In this document: one piece after another, positions 1 through 11,859 of the stretch
Layout: each line of letters opens with the position of its first letter
Position numbering within the stretch: the first letter of the stretch is position 1
DNA from: Annulohypoxylon bovei var. microspora
Taxonomy: Eukaryota > Ascomycota > Sordariomycetes > Xylariales > Hypoxylaceae
Direction: 5' to 3'
Assembly: GCA_022836615.1 (NCBI GenBank)
Contig: MU405297.1
Location: forward strand, 1 to 64,000
Length of the DNA: 64,000 nucleotides
The notes under the pieces: model-generated
The model's input: the letters and a program-made list of their open reading frames with translations, nothing else
Databases searched by the model: none
What the model was told of the DNA's origin: nothing
Translations under genes and position numbers: made by a program

Positions 1-554
1 ATTTTTTCTTTCCTATCTCAGCATATGCGACTAACCCCAATTAGGCAACCCTTTTTTCCTAACTTCGCCACAATAACCCTCCTAAAACTCGGGCATAACA
101 GAGAATGGAGGTATGAATATTCAACTATAATTGTATTTCCATACTGTTGCTTCCTGCATTTATATACCTACCCAGTACTCCTGTGTCCTAAAAAGGAAAT
201 CGCAGGGGTCTAACAACCAATTAGAACGGAAAGCATAATCGGTGTACATACATACCTACCTATGTACATTTAATTATCACGTCTTCCTAGGCCGTCTCTA
301 CCCATGATAATGAACACTGAAAGTACATACCTACCCAGGTGAGTGAGGTGTCTATCTGAACTCATAGGTAATTCACCCCTAAACCATTTTCCATGTTTCT
401 GGAACCTCCAACAACGTCAACGTAATTCATCCAATACCATTCGTTAGGTTACAACAGCATCTAGTTATTCTAAGATATCTTCCCAATCGTACAGCATAGG
501 TTATTCCAGATCCATACTCTCGCTTGCCTTAACCGAATCTATCAGCCGCCCGCC
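1..554. other. intergenic / 5' flank of the first gene
   Basis: I see no convincing coding region here. The stretch has TACCTACC/CCTACC words at several places (for example near 250-265 and 330-340) and presumably holds the promoter of the transporter gene that follows. An ORF beginning at 25 has no recognisable content. Confidence 0.5.
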
Positions 555-2619
555 ATGTTTCATTGGCCAGCACCCACCCGGAATCCAACGGCCGGCGGAG
601 TGGAACATGAGCTAGAAGGGGACGGTATCGAACTCCAAGACCTCAACCCTGATGCACCCGTTGATATACCTGCTATCCCGGCCGTTCCTCTGCCGTTAGC
701 TCGCCCGCAAAGTGCAGAATCACTGCCGCCTAGCTACAGAACGCTTCCCGAGGAAGATGACTCGTTGAAAGACAGTATTGCCCGACGACTGGATGGAATG
801 TTTTTACTATTTCTCTTCCTTATGGGTGAGTCTCTATCACTAGACCCGCCCTGGAAGAAAATCGTCTCATGCTAACACTTAATTCTACAGGGTGCTGCCT
901 TCAACTTGATCGCGTGCTCTTCGCCGTCTGCCGGCCATACTTCGTGAAAAGGCTAGATTTCACCGAGGAGGAGTACAAGGTCCGTGAGAGATCTAGGGAT
1001 AAGCTCGGTTCGATTTAATCCTACTTACCTAACTTACGCACCTCTAGTTCGCCGCAATTTTCAGAGAATGCGGTTATATCACGGCCCAAAGTTAGTCATT
1101 AGAAAAGTCATTGGCTTCCTGGGACTTCAAGTCAATATCTATGGATCACCTGTGCTAATCCTTTGAAAGTTCCCTCGAACTTTCTCTTGAGCAGGATTAG
1201 CAAACCAACCACTTATCTCTGCATCATGTTATGCCTATGGGCTACAGCTCAGATAGGTCTAAGCTATAAAGATACCCCCGGCGGCGTTTACGCCTATTGC
1301 GCATTGCTAGGTATATTCGAATCGGCCTTTTTCGTGGGTACTCCTGATTTGCGAAAGGTCTATAACCTCAAGCCAGACTAACTTCCATTAGCCTGGTTTC
1401 TTGCATGTCTTGTCCTGTTAGTACACTCGCATGGAAGTAAGCAAAAGAATAGCCATTCTACTTATCGCAGGACCAGTTGTCCGTACTGTTGTGGCTTACG
1501 GTCTCCACTCGACTTTTTACGATTTTTATTCCGATTTCTACCATATTACTGCATCGGATAAGGCGAGTACAAGCTATGAATATTACCTGAGGATATCCGG
1601 AATGTTTGTCCTGTCAGCTGCGGTCTTAAGTGGCCTACAGCTGCCTCACCTCCCTCGGTCGACTGGCTAGCTTTTAGAGGCCGAGCGTAGGGCAGTTATA
1701 TTTAATTTGGCTCGGTCATACAACTGGCTTCGTCCTACCGAATATGAAAACCAGAGACATAGCTGGCGCAACTCTTTCAAAGGGTTACAGGACGCTTGTG
1801 GAGACCCGAAGACTTGGATTCTAGTAAGCATAGACCCTCTCAATTAGCATTATTCCAATTCTCTAACCATCTACTCCTACCAGGCCTTCATATGCGGCTG
1901 CATTTCATTTCTGATTCCTTGGTTAAGCGACATCCGTCACCTATACCTTATATCCAAGCCGGTTCTACTCGAGTCGAGCTACGGGGCGGTTGTGAAAATA
2001 TCACTGGTAAGATAACCCTAAAGGGTCTGCCGAATACACGTAAATATATCTGATAGCGTGGTAGATATACTGTCTTTTGGTTTACGCCGGCGGACTTTGC
2101 GCATATCGATTCGAACGGCGAAGTATCTGGATCATCGGAAGCCAGTGCATCGCCTTTGTTGCTACCCTTGCCACTACGTTTGGTGTCAATTTCGTAGAAG
2201 ACCCGGCCAAATGTCTCTTCCTGTTGATTGTCATAGGTCTACCATGCTCCTATTTCTGTTTACCAGTCGCATGGACTTGGTTAGTGAACAGCGTGCCCGC
2301 AAACCGACCTAAAAGAGCAGCATGTATCGCAATCGCTAGCACTTTGGTTAGCATGGGAAACTTTTGTGTCATATATTTACCTCACTTTGACATTACTGGA
2401 GAAGGCATAGTACTCAGCATGTGGCACTTTGGTCTGCTGATAATTCTGGAGATGACAGCGATAGTCGTAACCTTTATTTTGCACATCATTTTTCGAAGCG
2501 CCAACAGATGGCTAGATCGCTACCAGACAAGAAACCCCGGAATGCAGGATGGATTTTCGAGTTGGACACTGGGTACCGAATTCGATGATCAAGAGCTTGA
2601 GTTTCGCTTCCTAACATAA
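555..2619 (+). pseudogene. MFS transporter, anion:cation symporter (DAL5-like) family, apparently decayed
   Basis: Fragments in order match an allantoate-permease-type MFS carrier: an acidic cytoplasmic N-terminus, TM1 around MFLLFLFLMG, the LSRI..TTYLCIMLCLWATAQ segment, LGIFESAFFVG, YTRMEVSKRIAIL, the inter-domain stretch LEAERRAVIFNLA, and a C-terminal half with RRSIWIIGS and KRAACIAIASTLVSMGN. Good exons are 555-825, 891-979 and 1048-1090, then from 1170. Two problems follow. Around 1338-1421 the transmembrane reading (WFLACLVLL) and the following YTRM reading differ by one base unless an unusual splice is used. At 1668-1670 an in-frame TAG interrupts clearly homologous sequence (PRSTG*LLEAERR), where a Trp codon would fit. 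The last exon (about 2077-2619) is open to its stop. Family known: proton-coupled uptake of organic anions or vitamins at the plasma membrane. The substrate cannot be told. Pseudogene status is inferred; a sequencing error or unusual splicing is the alternative. Confidence 0.6.
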
Positions 2620-3414
2620 TTCAAACGCGAAATGCGATGTGAATGAACGGCGGAGGAATCTCCCGGTCGCGGATTACGGATAGTGCGAGGCGTCTATATT
2701 CGGCCTTGTCCTAGCGATGGGGAGGATATGTTAAGCCCGCATAGATGATAAGGGGAATGGATGATTTTGAAGTTAAACTATAGCGGCATGCTTTGATAGT
2801 GTAAACTGTTAGGTACCTAGGTAACTAGGTAGGTAGGTAGTAGTCTTACAAAACAAGCGTATAACTACATGTTTCCTGATTACCTAATTTAAGGGTCGCC
2901 TGTCAATACAATAGTTTGGAAGATATGATTTAGGTCCTTGTAAACGAAGCGAAGAGGAATAGATATCACATAGGTAATAAATAATCGAGAGAGCCATCGT
3001 GGTTCATCAATTCATACCATAGGTAGGTAGGGTTTCTTTTCATTGATATGGTCTAAGCATGATGTGGGTATCCCAGATCATCCAAGGCACAGTCGTCCTC
3101 GTCGCACGATTTTCAGTCTTTAGCTATCTAGCTATCGTTCCATCAGATTGACAAAGATGAAATGACCAACAGTACCAGCATCTAAAACTTCTTTCCGCGC
3201 CTGCGCAGCGTATACGAGTAGGGGTACACAAGTAGGGATTTCCTCTATAGATGTACCTAGTAAATGGATGTGAGACGTTCGTTACTAGACGGTTATCAAG
3301 CGGCATACTTGACACAGCCTCACAAAGCAGTTTAACAGACCATCATGTACGCGTACCATGGTAAAGGCATATCGGATGAGAACATCTAGCAAGAGCAATA
3401 GCAATTGCACTCAT
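2620..3414. other. intergenic region between convergent genes
   Basis: No gene seen. It contains a TACCTAG/GTAGGTAG run at about 2811-2842 and another GTAGGTAG near 3021. It presumably carries the 3' ends of the transporter and of the arginyl-tRNA synthetase. Confidence 0.5.
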
Positions 3415-5758
3415 TTACATCCTATGAATGTTAGAAAATCATTTTCGGCAAGAGTTATGTTGAAAGCTTACCTCTGAAGCGGACTTAATCCAAGCAACCG
3501 CATGCAGTTCGCGACAACTATCCGGGAGGCGTCATAAAGCGCCATCCTAGCCACCTTTGTAGCCGGCTCGCTGCCTACGACCTGGAGTTGGTCGTAGCTG
3601 CTGCTGATGACATGTGTTAATCTGAAAAGGTACGTGACGACCGTAGTTGGTTCGAGCGTCCGCAGTGTATTCTGGGCTACGTCAGGCCATTGGGCCAGTA
3701 GACGAACGACATTCAGAGCGTGGGGTTCGGTAAGGAGGGATAGATCGGCGTTGGCCAACTCCTCGTCAGTTACGTTGGCCCGGCGCTTGATGGAAGACAA
3801 ACGGGTGTGCGCGTATTGTAAGTACGGGCCAGTATCTCCTTCGAATGAAGTCATAATCGCCAGGTCGAAAAGGTAGTTGTTGCCCCTAATCACCGTCCAC
3901 GTTAGTTCCAATTTTAATTAAGGAGTCTTTGCACAAACCTCTTCCCGCTCATATCCTGTGTCATCACACTGCTAATACCGAGGGTATCGGCAGTGCCCTC
4001 CGGATCCTCTACCTGGGAATATTTGACGTCATTCTTTCGCATGACATCATGCATGTGATCGGCGCAATCCCTTAGGATGTCATCCAGGCTACGAAGTTCG
4101 TTAGAGTTAGCTTGGAACTACTAGGGACAAACCAGAAGACGTACAACTTGACGGTGCCCCTCCGGGTACTCATGCCTTGTACTAGACCGAAGTTGATATG
4201 CTGGCAGCGAGCAGCGATGTCCTTGTAGCCGAGGAGGTCGATGATCTTGAAAAGCTGTTGCAGATGGAGATCCTGCTGACTTGCGACGACGTAGATCATG
4301 CGATCAAACTTGTATTTCTCATAGCGACCTAGGAGTTCGGCGATATCTCGAGTAAGATATAAAGCAGTACCATCCCTCTTCCGGATAACTGCCTTGCCAA
4401 GGCGCTTGCCTTCTTTGCCTGGTAGAAGCTGGGTGAAGTCGACAATCACGGCACCCTGATCTTCTCGAGCGACACCCTTTTCGGCCATCTCCTTGGCTAC
4501 TTTCTCCATAGACTCCTCGCTGACCTGGCTTTCACCACTGTATTCATCGAATTTGATGTTGAGTCTGGCATATGTAGCCTTATAGCGAACAATACTCAGG
4601 TCCCTGAATCGTTGCCATAATGCCAGAGCCTTCTCGTCCCGATCCGTCATCTTTCTGAAGTAGCCTCGAGCTTGCTCGTCAAAGCTATTAGCTAGGAGTT
4701 CAGTAACATCCTGACCTTCCTTCTTCTTAGCCTCGATGGTAGCTAATTCCTCATCTTTCTCGGCGTTTATGCGGACATAGAGCCGGAAAAGATGATCGAT
4801 CGGGTCCTTGTTTAGTGATTCTTCGTCTCCGTACCTCTCGAAGGCCAAAGCTAGGAGACCGTATTGTTTACCCCAATCGCCGAGGTAGTTGATTCTGACG
4901 ACGTCCCAGCCGGCGCCCTCGTATAGGTTTGCTAAAAAGCTTCCGATGATAGTTGAACGGAGATGTCCGGCGTGGAATGGCTTTGCGATGTTTGGAGAGC
5001 TGAACTCGATAATAATACGCTTCTTGCCTTCGCTGGGATTCTTGGGGTCTTTTAACCCAAGGAAAGGATTCCGACCATAGTCAGCGCCAAGCTGTCGGAT
5101 CATGGGGATGAGCGATTGGGTTAGAGACCCGCCCCTTGCAAAGAAGGAGAGGAAGGGACCGTTAGCAACCAGCTTTTCGAAAAGGGGGTCATCTTCAGGG
5201 AACTGTTAAGACTTCTGGTTAGTTCATCGTTTTTGTTGCGCAGGCAGCTTTGCGCTTGCGCCTAGATTAGGAGTGATTGTTATTTACTTTGGCTGCCCAT
5301 TCGGCCCCTAGCGCGTCCGGTTTTTTCCCCTTTATCCTGAAAGCGGGAATAGGTAAGAGGAAATCTCCCTTATCGAGGGAATTTGTCCACGAGACGAGAG
5401 GGAGAATAGTCTCAGCTGGGACACCGGTGATGGGAGCGAGGACTTCGCTAATATGTACCCGGTATAGATCGAAAGGGTTGACCTCGGGGTATGTCGCAGG
5501 GTATTTTTTGGCGATAGATTCGAGGGTTAGGTCATCTAGCTTCGAAAGAAGGTGGTTTATTCCGTTGGTGGAAGTCATCGTACCAACGGCGCGTCTCTGG
5601 AAGACGGAAAGATGGGGGCTGAATTGGTTATTGCGACTACGGTTATGAAGGCTGGAGATGGAATAATGAAGTTTCCTTGATTGTTGTTGTTGTCGTCGAA
5701 GTGACCGGATCGCACGAACAATAACGGTTCTATGGAGTAAACACCGGCCGATGTTCAT
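3415..5758 (-). CDS. arginyl-tRNA synthetase, probably both mitochondrial and cytosolic
   Basis: Class I aminoacyl-tRNA synthetase that charges tRNA-Arg. Exons in transcript order are 5758-5288, 5202-4148, 4088-3939, 3885-3472 and 3421-3415, giving 698 residues with every junction in frame. The N-terminal domain is followed by SSPNIAKPFHAGHLRSTI (HIGH-like HAGH), NYLGDWGKQYG, the MSTRRGT loop in the KMSKS position, and the MTSFEGDTGPYLQYAH anticodon-domain start. The last exon is only 7 nt and adds Met-stop after LSPLQR, matching the ..RM ending usual in the family. The first 60 residues contain many Arg and no Asp or Glu, as in a mitochondrial presequence. A second Met at residue 61 (codon at 5578) begins the body of the enzyme. 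One gene may therefore supply both compartments, by analogy with other dual-targeted synthetases. The gene is convergent with the upstream MFS remnant. The family call is very secure; dual targeting is inferred. Confidence 0.96.
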
Positions 5759-6261
5759 GAAGATGCGACTTTGGGGTTTTTATTTTGTTGAAGATAAAAC
5801 GCCTGAACGCTTTCGGCCTCGTCTGACTCACGTAAGGAAGAAGGAAAAAAAATATTAGGCTCTGGAATTTACCCCTCCCCCGCGCAGGCGGGCATCGCAC
5901 GTTCTTATTGGTTTGCGAGAGTGCATGGGTACTTACGTCAGGTACCACTTCTACCCCGGTCCAGGTTTGGGCAACTACATTTGTATTTGAAGCTTAAAAG
6001 AAAGGTTCAATGTTGCGAAAGTGTAACTTTTAGGATACCTATGTACACAAGTACTTTTATTATAGGTAGGTACTTATTGATACCTATCAATTGATATATA
6101 CATACATACACATCTGGTATTTCTAGAGTATACATAACCCAGCTATGAAGGACATATAATACTAGATTATCCCCCTGGATTACCCCCCTAGATTACCCCC
6201 CTAGAAATCATCTTGAAATGTTATATTCATACCTAGGTAGGTAGGTAGGTACCTAGTTAAC
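5759..6261. other. intergenic region with short tandem repeat
   Basis: The synthetase promoter lies here. At about 6163-6205 a 13-bp unit ending in GATTACCCCCCTA is repeated three times with small changes. It is followed by CCTAGGTAGGTAGGTAGGTACCTAG near 6232-6255, close to the 3' end of the next gene. No coding region is seen. Confidence 0.6.
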
Positions 6262-8001
6262 CTATATCGATTTACTCTTTTTGAATAACCCCTGCACGAG
6301 CTTTATCCTAGCACGGCTTTGCTTCAGATATTTAGTCTCGGTGCTGTTTACTTGAAGCAGCGTGGCCGGAATCTGTACGCCTGTCTCTCCGAGGTCAAGA
6401 TGAACATCTTTGACTGTGTGGATAGACCCCGCGCATTCGGTCGATGTCCGGTCTGGTAATCGCTGTAAGATATCTTCGACGTGCGAAGGAAGGAGGTCGT
6501 CTCGAGTAAGGGCGGAAGGGATTCTATTTGAGGCAAATATCCCGTATAGAAGCCATCCGGATGACCGAACGCAGACAATGCTAATGCCATCATCCCTATC
6601 TTTAATCTTTACCTTCCACATGCCCCAATAGTATGGGCGCTGGAAACTAAGCAAGATGGAATTCCTCAAGTCCCAGTCGGCTTGCGGAAAGGCCGTTATG
6701 CTGTCGACGTCGAAGATAGAATCCGAGAACTTAATCTGGATCGCATTGATGCGGCTATCCATCACTGTATTTTCTAGCAAAGCACTATCCTTGCAACATA
6801 TATATTGCGGATGAGCGAGCTTCGCCGCCGAGTATACGTTCAAGTCGAAAACCGTGATCCTAGGCCAAGGCTTCCGTCTAGCAAAGAGACCTGGACCGTA
6901 TTGCCGCAGCGAGATGGCCAAGACAAGTTTCTTCTGACGCTCATCGACGCAACCTAGTGACATGAAATAGCTGCCGACATGACCTGCTTCTCCCCGGCCG
7001 ATTCTAATCAAGCCATCAGTGCGTAAACCACGGCTAGTGAGACCATATTCACCTCCGTTGTTCCACTCGAATGACGGCTTCACGAGTCTCTGGCAGCCTT
7101 TGAACTCGGCTGGGGAGTTAGCCATCAAGCCGCGGAAACGACGTACGTCATTCACGTCGGCCTTCCAGGCAAAAATAGAAAGATCATGACTAGATCTAAT
7201 GATCTCTTCCTGCAAACGTGTGAAGGCCTTCTTGCCCTCTCCGTATAGCAATGGCATGTTGATGTCAAAGATACCAAGGAGGCAATACGCAATATCCTCC
7301 ACTCTCGTCGTCGTACGGGTCGAAGCCCAAGACATGCGACGGCCGACTAAGATTTCGTCGAGGGGTCTACCTTTCAGGACGCTCGTGTCGACTCCGGTAA
7401 TCCACGAGAGGACAGAGGCCAGCTCAAGCTTCGAACCAAAGTAGTTCCATTCTTTGTCGTAAAAGTTAATTCGACTTGGCGCGATTAATTCCTGCAATGT
7501 CCAGCCGCGAGAAAACCATTTGCAGTTGCCGAGGCCCTTCTTGACCTTGTTTCGTATGTCCATTTCCGCGATTGTCTGCTGAGGGGGATCTCCTCCAAAT
7601 CCTTCTCCCTTCGTTTCCAGGGCCTCTCGAGCTTCGAACGAAGCTATAGCCTCGACAAGCGTCTCGTCCGAGAAGGAGGTAAAGTCGCGCAGCCAGACAA
7701 AGCAAACATCAGCTTTCTTATACCACGCGAACATAGAGTTAATAGCTTCCGACAGCTCGGCGCTGCTCGATTTATCGATACAACACGTATCTACCCAAGC
7801 ATATTTGAGGTCATGTTCCAATGCGACCCTACAAGTAGCCTCGATCTTTCGGTAACCTTCCTTTTGGGACGCCTTATCTCGATCGCTCATGTCGACGAAC
7901 GTCACCTCCTCGTCGCCCCAAGTGTGGGACAGGATCGCGTAGGGCGGGACATCCTTGACGAACTCTTCGAGATCTAGTGATTGGCAATTGATCAACCACA
8001 T
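6262..8001 (-). CDS. HET-domain (heterokaryon incompatibility) protein
   Basis: Single-exon ORF of 579 residues. The N-terminal half is a HET domain: YAILSHTWGDEEVTF at residues 21-35, YAWVDTCCID at 67-76, a WYKKADVCFVWLRDF segment at about 93-107, and WFSRGWTLQELIAPS at 162-176. These are the three usual HET blocks. The C-terminal half resembles the variable region of small HET proteins that begin with M-W-L-(I/L)-N; I recognise no NACHT or WD40 module. In known systems HET domains trigger cell death after non-self recognition, but most family members are of unknown role, so no specific allorecognition function is claimed. The first Met is used because the HET domain starts about 20 residues after it, as is typical. 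It is the first of two HET genes in the window; the other is at about 40 kb and of a different subtype. Confidence 0.93.
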   Translation of the reverse strand: MWLINCQSLDLEEFVKDVPPYAILSHTWGDEEVTFVDMSDRDKASQKEGYRKIEATCRVALEHDLKYAWVDTCCIDKSSSAELSEAINSMFAWYKKADVCFVWLRDFTSFSDETLVEAIASFEAREALETKGEGFGGDPPQQTIAEMDIRNKVKKGLGNCKWFSRGWTLQELIAPSRINFYDKEWNYFGSKLELASVLSWITGVDTSVLKGRPLDEILVGRRMSWASTRTTTRVEDIAYCLLGIFDINMPLLYGEGKKAFTRLQEEIIRSSHDLSIFAWKADVNDVRRFRGLMANSPAEFKGCQRLVKPSFEWNNGGEYGLTSRGLRTDGLIRIGRGEAGHVGSYFMSLGCVDERQKKLVLAISLRQYGPGLFARRKPWPRITVFDLNVYSAAKLAHPQYICCKDSALLENTVMDSRINAIQIKFSDSIFDVDSITAFPQADWDLRNSILLSFQRPYYWGMWKVKIKDRDDGISIVCVRSSGWLLYGIFASNRIPSALTRDDLLPSHVEDILQRLPDRTSTECAGSIHTVKDVHLDLGETGVQIPATLLQVNSTETKYLKQSRARIKLVQGLFKKSKSI

Positions 8002-9474
8002 GACCGGTCAGAGCTTGTTGCCATGGTAAAAGCCCAAGACACGCGTTTATTCTATGGCGTATAGGTATCTTGAAGGGTTTGGCGCCATTGATTGAGAAAG
8101 TAGGGAGAAAAGGATCGAGTGGATACACGGGATTGCTTTTGTTTTTATGTTACAAGGTGCCTAGGTACCTAGTCTTACTCTTCGCCCCCTGTCGGTCACA
8201 TGGAATTACTAACGACATACCGAACAACATCGTCCCTAAGGTATTTTTGAGGCTCATCATATCCCTGGTATCATTGATGTACCGGGGCCTATAGTTACGT
8301 CTTACCCATTAAGTAGATAGTTCGTTGAAAAGTAGAATTCCAGTTGACAACTTAAGTCGAGAGGGTTTTTGTTAGTAGCTTAATACCACCCACCCACCTA
8401 CGTAATGTACAGCGCGGAGTAGCTGCTGCGCCTCATTGCGTACGGTAGTTGCCTTTGTGTGAATAGGTTGATACCTTGCCGAGCTGAAAGGAACCGATAT
8501 CCTGCATAAGCCGGGCTTGGGTAGCACAAGAATTGATATTTCGGTCACTACACCATCTTGTGATGATCCGTGAGATGATTGAGGTTGCGAGTCAAGTTCG
8601 GTGAGACAAACGGCTGAAAGAGGAGGCCTCAGGGGATACTAGTAGTAATTGTATTCATATATGTAGCCTATCCAAGCAATGTTATAGAATATTATAGAAT
8701 ACCAATGGACTCAAATTCACGATGGCTTAATTAGTTTTACTTATGTAGGTATCTATTAAATTAAAGTGAAGACATGATTTTGAAGAAGTTGAAGACAAAC
8801 GACACTGAACATAAGTAGGTGGTGTTTAAAGACCGATCAAAATATGGTACAAAATGCTTGCGTGTAAAGCGATGATGCAAGGAGGAAATATTGAAATAAA
8901 TAACTGCCCGAGATCGAAATATACCAAACTAAAGCACTGACCACTCACTTACATACCAGGTAAGTACCTAAATAATTGCCCTAAAGCTCCCTTGCCGGGG
9001 TAGGCCCGACAATATGGAGAACTGACACATGTTTAGAAATACTTACACATGAGTGGTAAAACCATGTCATAGCCTGGTAGAGGATAACAAACTACAAGTC
9101 AGATCCGACATCTTTTCTTCGTCATTCTAGTCATCCTAGGCGAAACGTTAAATGACAAAAAAATCATACATAGGTATGTACATAGCTACAGGTATCCTTG
9201 TCGCGCCACTTCTACTCCCTGGTAGATACGTGCTAGGATCTATGTAATTTTTTGAAAGCTCTCAAAGCTTTCCAAGCTTTGCCGTCCATGGTATCACGAA
9301 CACCCTAAACATTTTAAACATCTTAAACATCTCAAACATCTCAAACATCAGACACCACAGATAGATATCGCAGGCTTTACTAACCTCGAGCGATATCCAT
9401 CTCCAAAACATTTTATTCATCAAATCGATTGATCCTCTATTCTACCTAGATCTCTTCATATCTACGGAGCTTCT
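8002..9474. other. intergenic region with short direct repeats
   Basis: No gene seen in about 1.5 kb. At about 9304-9349 a 9-10 bp unit of the form AAACATCTC/T is repeated about five times, directly upstream of the chromodomain gene. Scattered TACCTAGGTA-like words occur near 8160. Promoters of the two flanking divergent genes lie here. Confidence 0.5.
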
Positions 9475-10750
9475 ATGATGTCCGCAATACTTAACATTTT
9501 CGCGAAGTCGCCCGCACCCGGATCCGTAAACGGTGACAAAGGATCGCGTGGCACTAAGCGCAAAGCCAGGGGTGATCCTTATGACGAGATAGAAGATGGT
9601 ATGAGAATACTTAAATCTTTATCTCTGCTTTTGTTTCTACCTGTAACTACCTAGGTACTTAGGTATAGTTATACCGACATATGTCAACTAACACAAGCAA
9701 ACAGATGAACCGATTCAAAAGACGCCCTCTAGCCTACGAACCAGATCGCGCATCTCTTCCGAAGTACCGAGTTCCAGTGCCAAGGGTCGGCCATCTTCAA
9801 CAGCGAAGCCCAACAGTATGCTTAAAGATTCCATGGTATTTTTAATGACCGTAGCTTACGTGCCGAATAGAGCGTCGGGCTCGCTCTATGGGAGTAAAGA
9901 AGGACGATACGGTCGACGGGCCTCGCGCCAACAACGCATCCGCAAACATAGATCCCCCGCAAGAGCCGCGAGCTACACGATTACAATCTCAGTCCGAAGA
10001 AGAACACACCAAAAGCTCGCTCGTCCCAGTAGCTGATATGGGCCTTCCTGGTCAGGAATTCCTTCCCCCGATAACGTTGTATATATCACGAGGCGACTGA
10101 CTTATAGTATCTGACGAGTAGAATCCTCCACCGATAACAATATCAATGTAACTTCTGATGGCCCCGCCGAAGATGAACCAAAAGATGAACCCAAACCTGT
10201 CGATAAAACTCGCGAGGCGGGTGTCTCGAAAGGCAAAGAGAAGGCGACCCGAATAGATGAGGCCGAAGAAGAACAGGTAGAAGTCGACGAGCGCGAGGAA
10301 CACGAAGTTGGTTCCCTCCTCAAACACCGAATGGCCGGGAATGGCAGCGGGAAAGTCGAGTTTCTCGTCCACTGGAAAGGAGAGGAGGAGGATGAGGCGA
10401 CATGGGAGTTAGAAGAAGAGATACAGGGAGGCGCCGGAGAGATGTTATACGCCTACTGGAAGGCGCAAGGTGGTCGCATCAATGCGCTCTTCATCAAGCC
10501 TAAGAATGCGCCGCCTGAGACCTACCATGTCTACAAAATCCTTGGTCACGAGAAGAAGGCGAGAGGTGGTTTCGAATTCGAGGTCCAATGGGTCGGCCAC
10601 CCTGCCACTCGTGGCGAGACCTCGGTAGAGGCCGAGCCCAAGCTAAGAAAAGTCGCGCCAGAAGCACTAGATCAGTACTGGGAAAGTGTCGGTGGTCGTG
10701 ATAAGTTCTTGGCCAGGCGCGGCCGGAATAAGAAACAGAGAACCGAGTGA
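9475..10750 (+). CDS. protein with two chromodomains
   Basis: Exons 9475-9598, 9705-9815, 9871-10050 and 10122-10750 join in frame to give 347 residues; a second Met follows the first immediately. The N-terminal part is basic, Ser-rich and apparently disordered. An acidic run (EAEEEQVEVDEREE) leads into a chromodomain: EHEVGSLLKHRM, VEFLVHWKGEEEDEATWELEE, then a YAYWKAQGGR tail. After a short linker comes a second chromo-like module: YHVYKILGHEKK, FEFEVQWVGHPA, and an ending DQYWESVGG. Aromatic positions typical of a methyl-lysine cage (Trp of HWKG, Trp of ATWE) are visible in the first; the second keeps QW-G but lacks the TWE block. The C-terminus is basic (ARRGRNKKQRTE), so it may be nuclear. 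Known chromodomains read histone methyl-lysine; the target of this protein is unknown. The third intron (10051-10121) has the least certain donor. Confidence 0.8.
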
Positions 10751-11859
10751 CGGATATTTTCTTCTTTTTTTCTTTTTCTTCTCGAAAAAGATGCATAAAT
10801 GGTCTACCTATCAACCTATCTGTACATATCTTAGCCAATTTGTTTTGATCGTCGCGGGAGCATGCATCATTGGGGCTTGACGTTGCATCTCACGGCGTTA
10901 GAGGGGCGAGCTTGTGGTGCGGTTCGTTTTCAAGCACGGGGGAAAAAGCTGTTTGTCGTGTTTTCCTGGTGTTGAGGACTTGTGGTCGTGTTGCATTAGT
11001 TCACTAATATGCTTAGAAGTATACTTCACCCGCTATTAAGATCGGAGTATGATTATCTAGGACAATATGACGGACTCCAATACCTACCTACCTAGGTGTG
11101 TATACATATGGCATGCCTATCCTACATCGTCTAAGTAAGTCGCCTTATATCCACATATATTTGGTATGTATCTAAAGCTTAGAGTTGACGAATATGATGA
11201 TCGAGAAAGCAAGACAATCACGAGATGTATCGGTTATTAATTATCCCAAGTTAAATCGATTCAGCTCGTTATAAATAGGTAGCTAGGATCCGATTGGTCC
11301 CAGCCCCGGGGTACGGATCGATTCAGGGGGTTCTGATACTTTGTTGGACCGAATGCGAAAGTGACAATGGCAATTCATTAAACTGCATACTAGGCATGTA
11401 GGTAGGTACCTGAAGAGATGGGCAAGCGAGCTCGCTCTTGAGCCTCCAGAGGTCCCCTCGTCCACTGAAACGATAGCTGTGCTGCGCCACCCCGGTCCGT
11501 GTCTATGTTCTAGGTACCAATCCTTCTCCTGAAGACCCCTTACTGCTGCTCCGTCTCGTTTTCGGCGGCCGAGGACGCCGAGGACACCGAACCCGTGAGA
11601 GTATTGACATAGATAGGTCTAAAGGTGTCTGCCTGAAGTCGAAGCTTGGGCTTTTGGCATTATATATGTATATTTGTAGGTAACTGGCATTTCAATTCTT
11701 AATAGCTTGGGTTGTCTCATCCTTCTATTTTGAATTACTTCGACCGTACCTATTACCAACAAATTATAAGACCGGCTCATAGCGCGGATTCTAGGAGAGC
11801 GACAGATTTTCTACATATAAAACTTCTGGAGTTTGCGCGTAGGCCCTCTACAAGTGGCT
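10751..11859. other. intergenic region
   Basis: About 1.1 kb without a supported gene. It holds a polypyrimidine run just after the chromodomain gene (10757-10782) and TACCTACCTAGGTG near 11081. It carries the 3' end of that gene and the promoter of the acetyltransferase gene. Confidence 0.5.
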
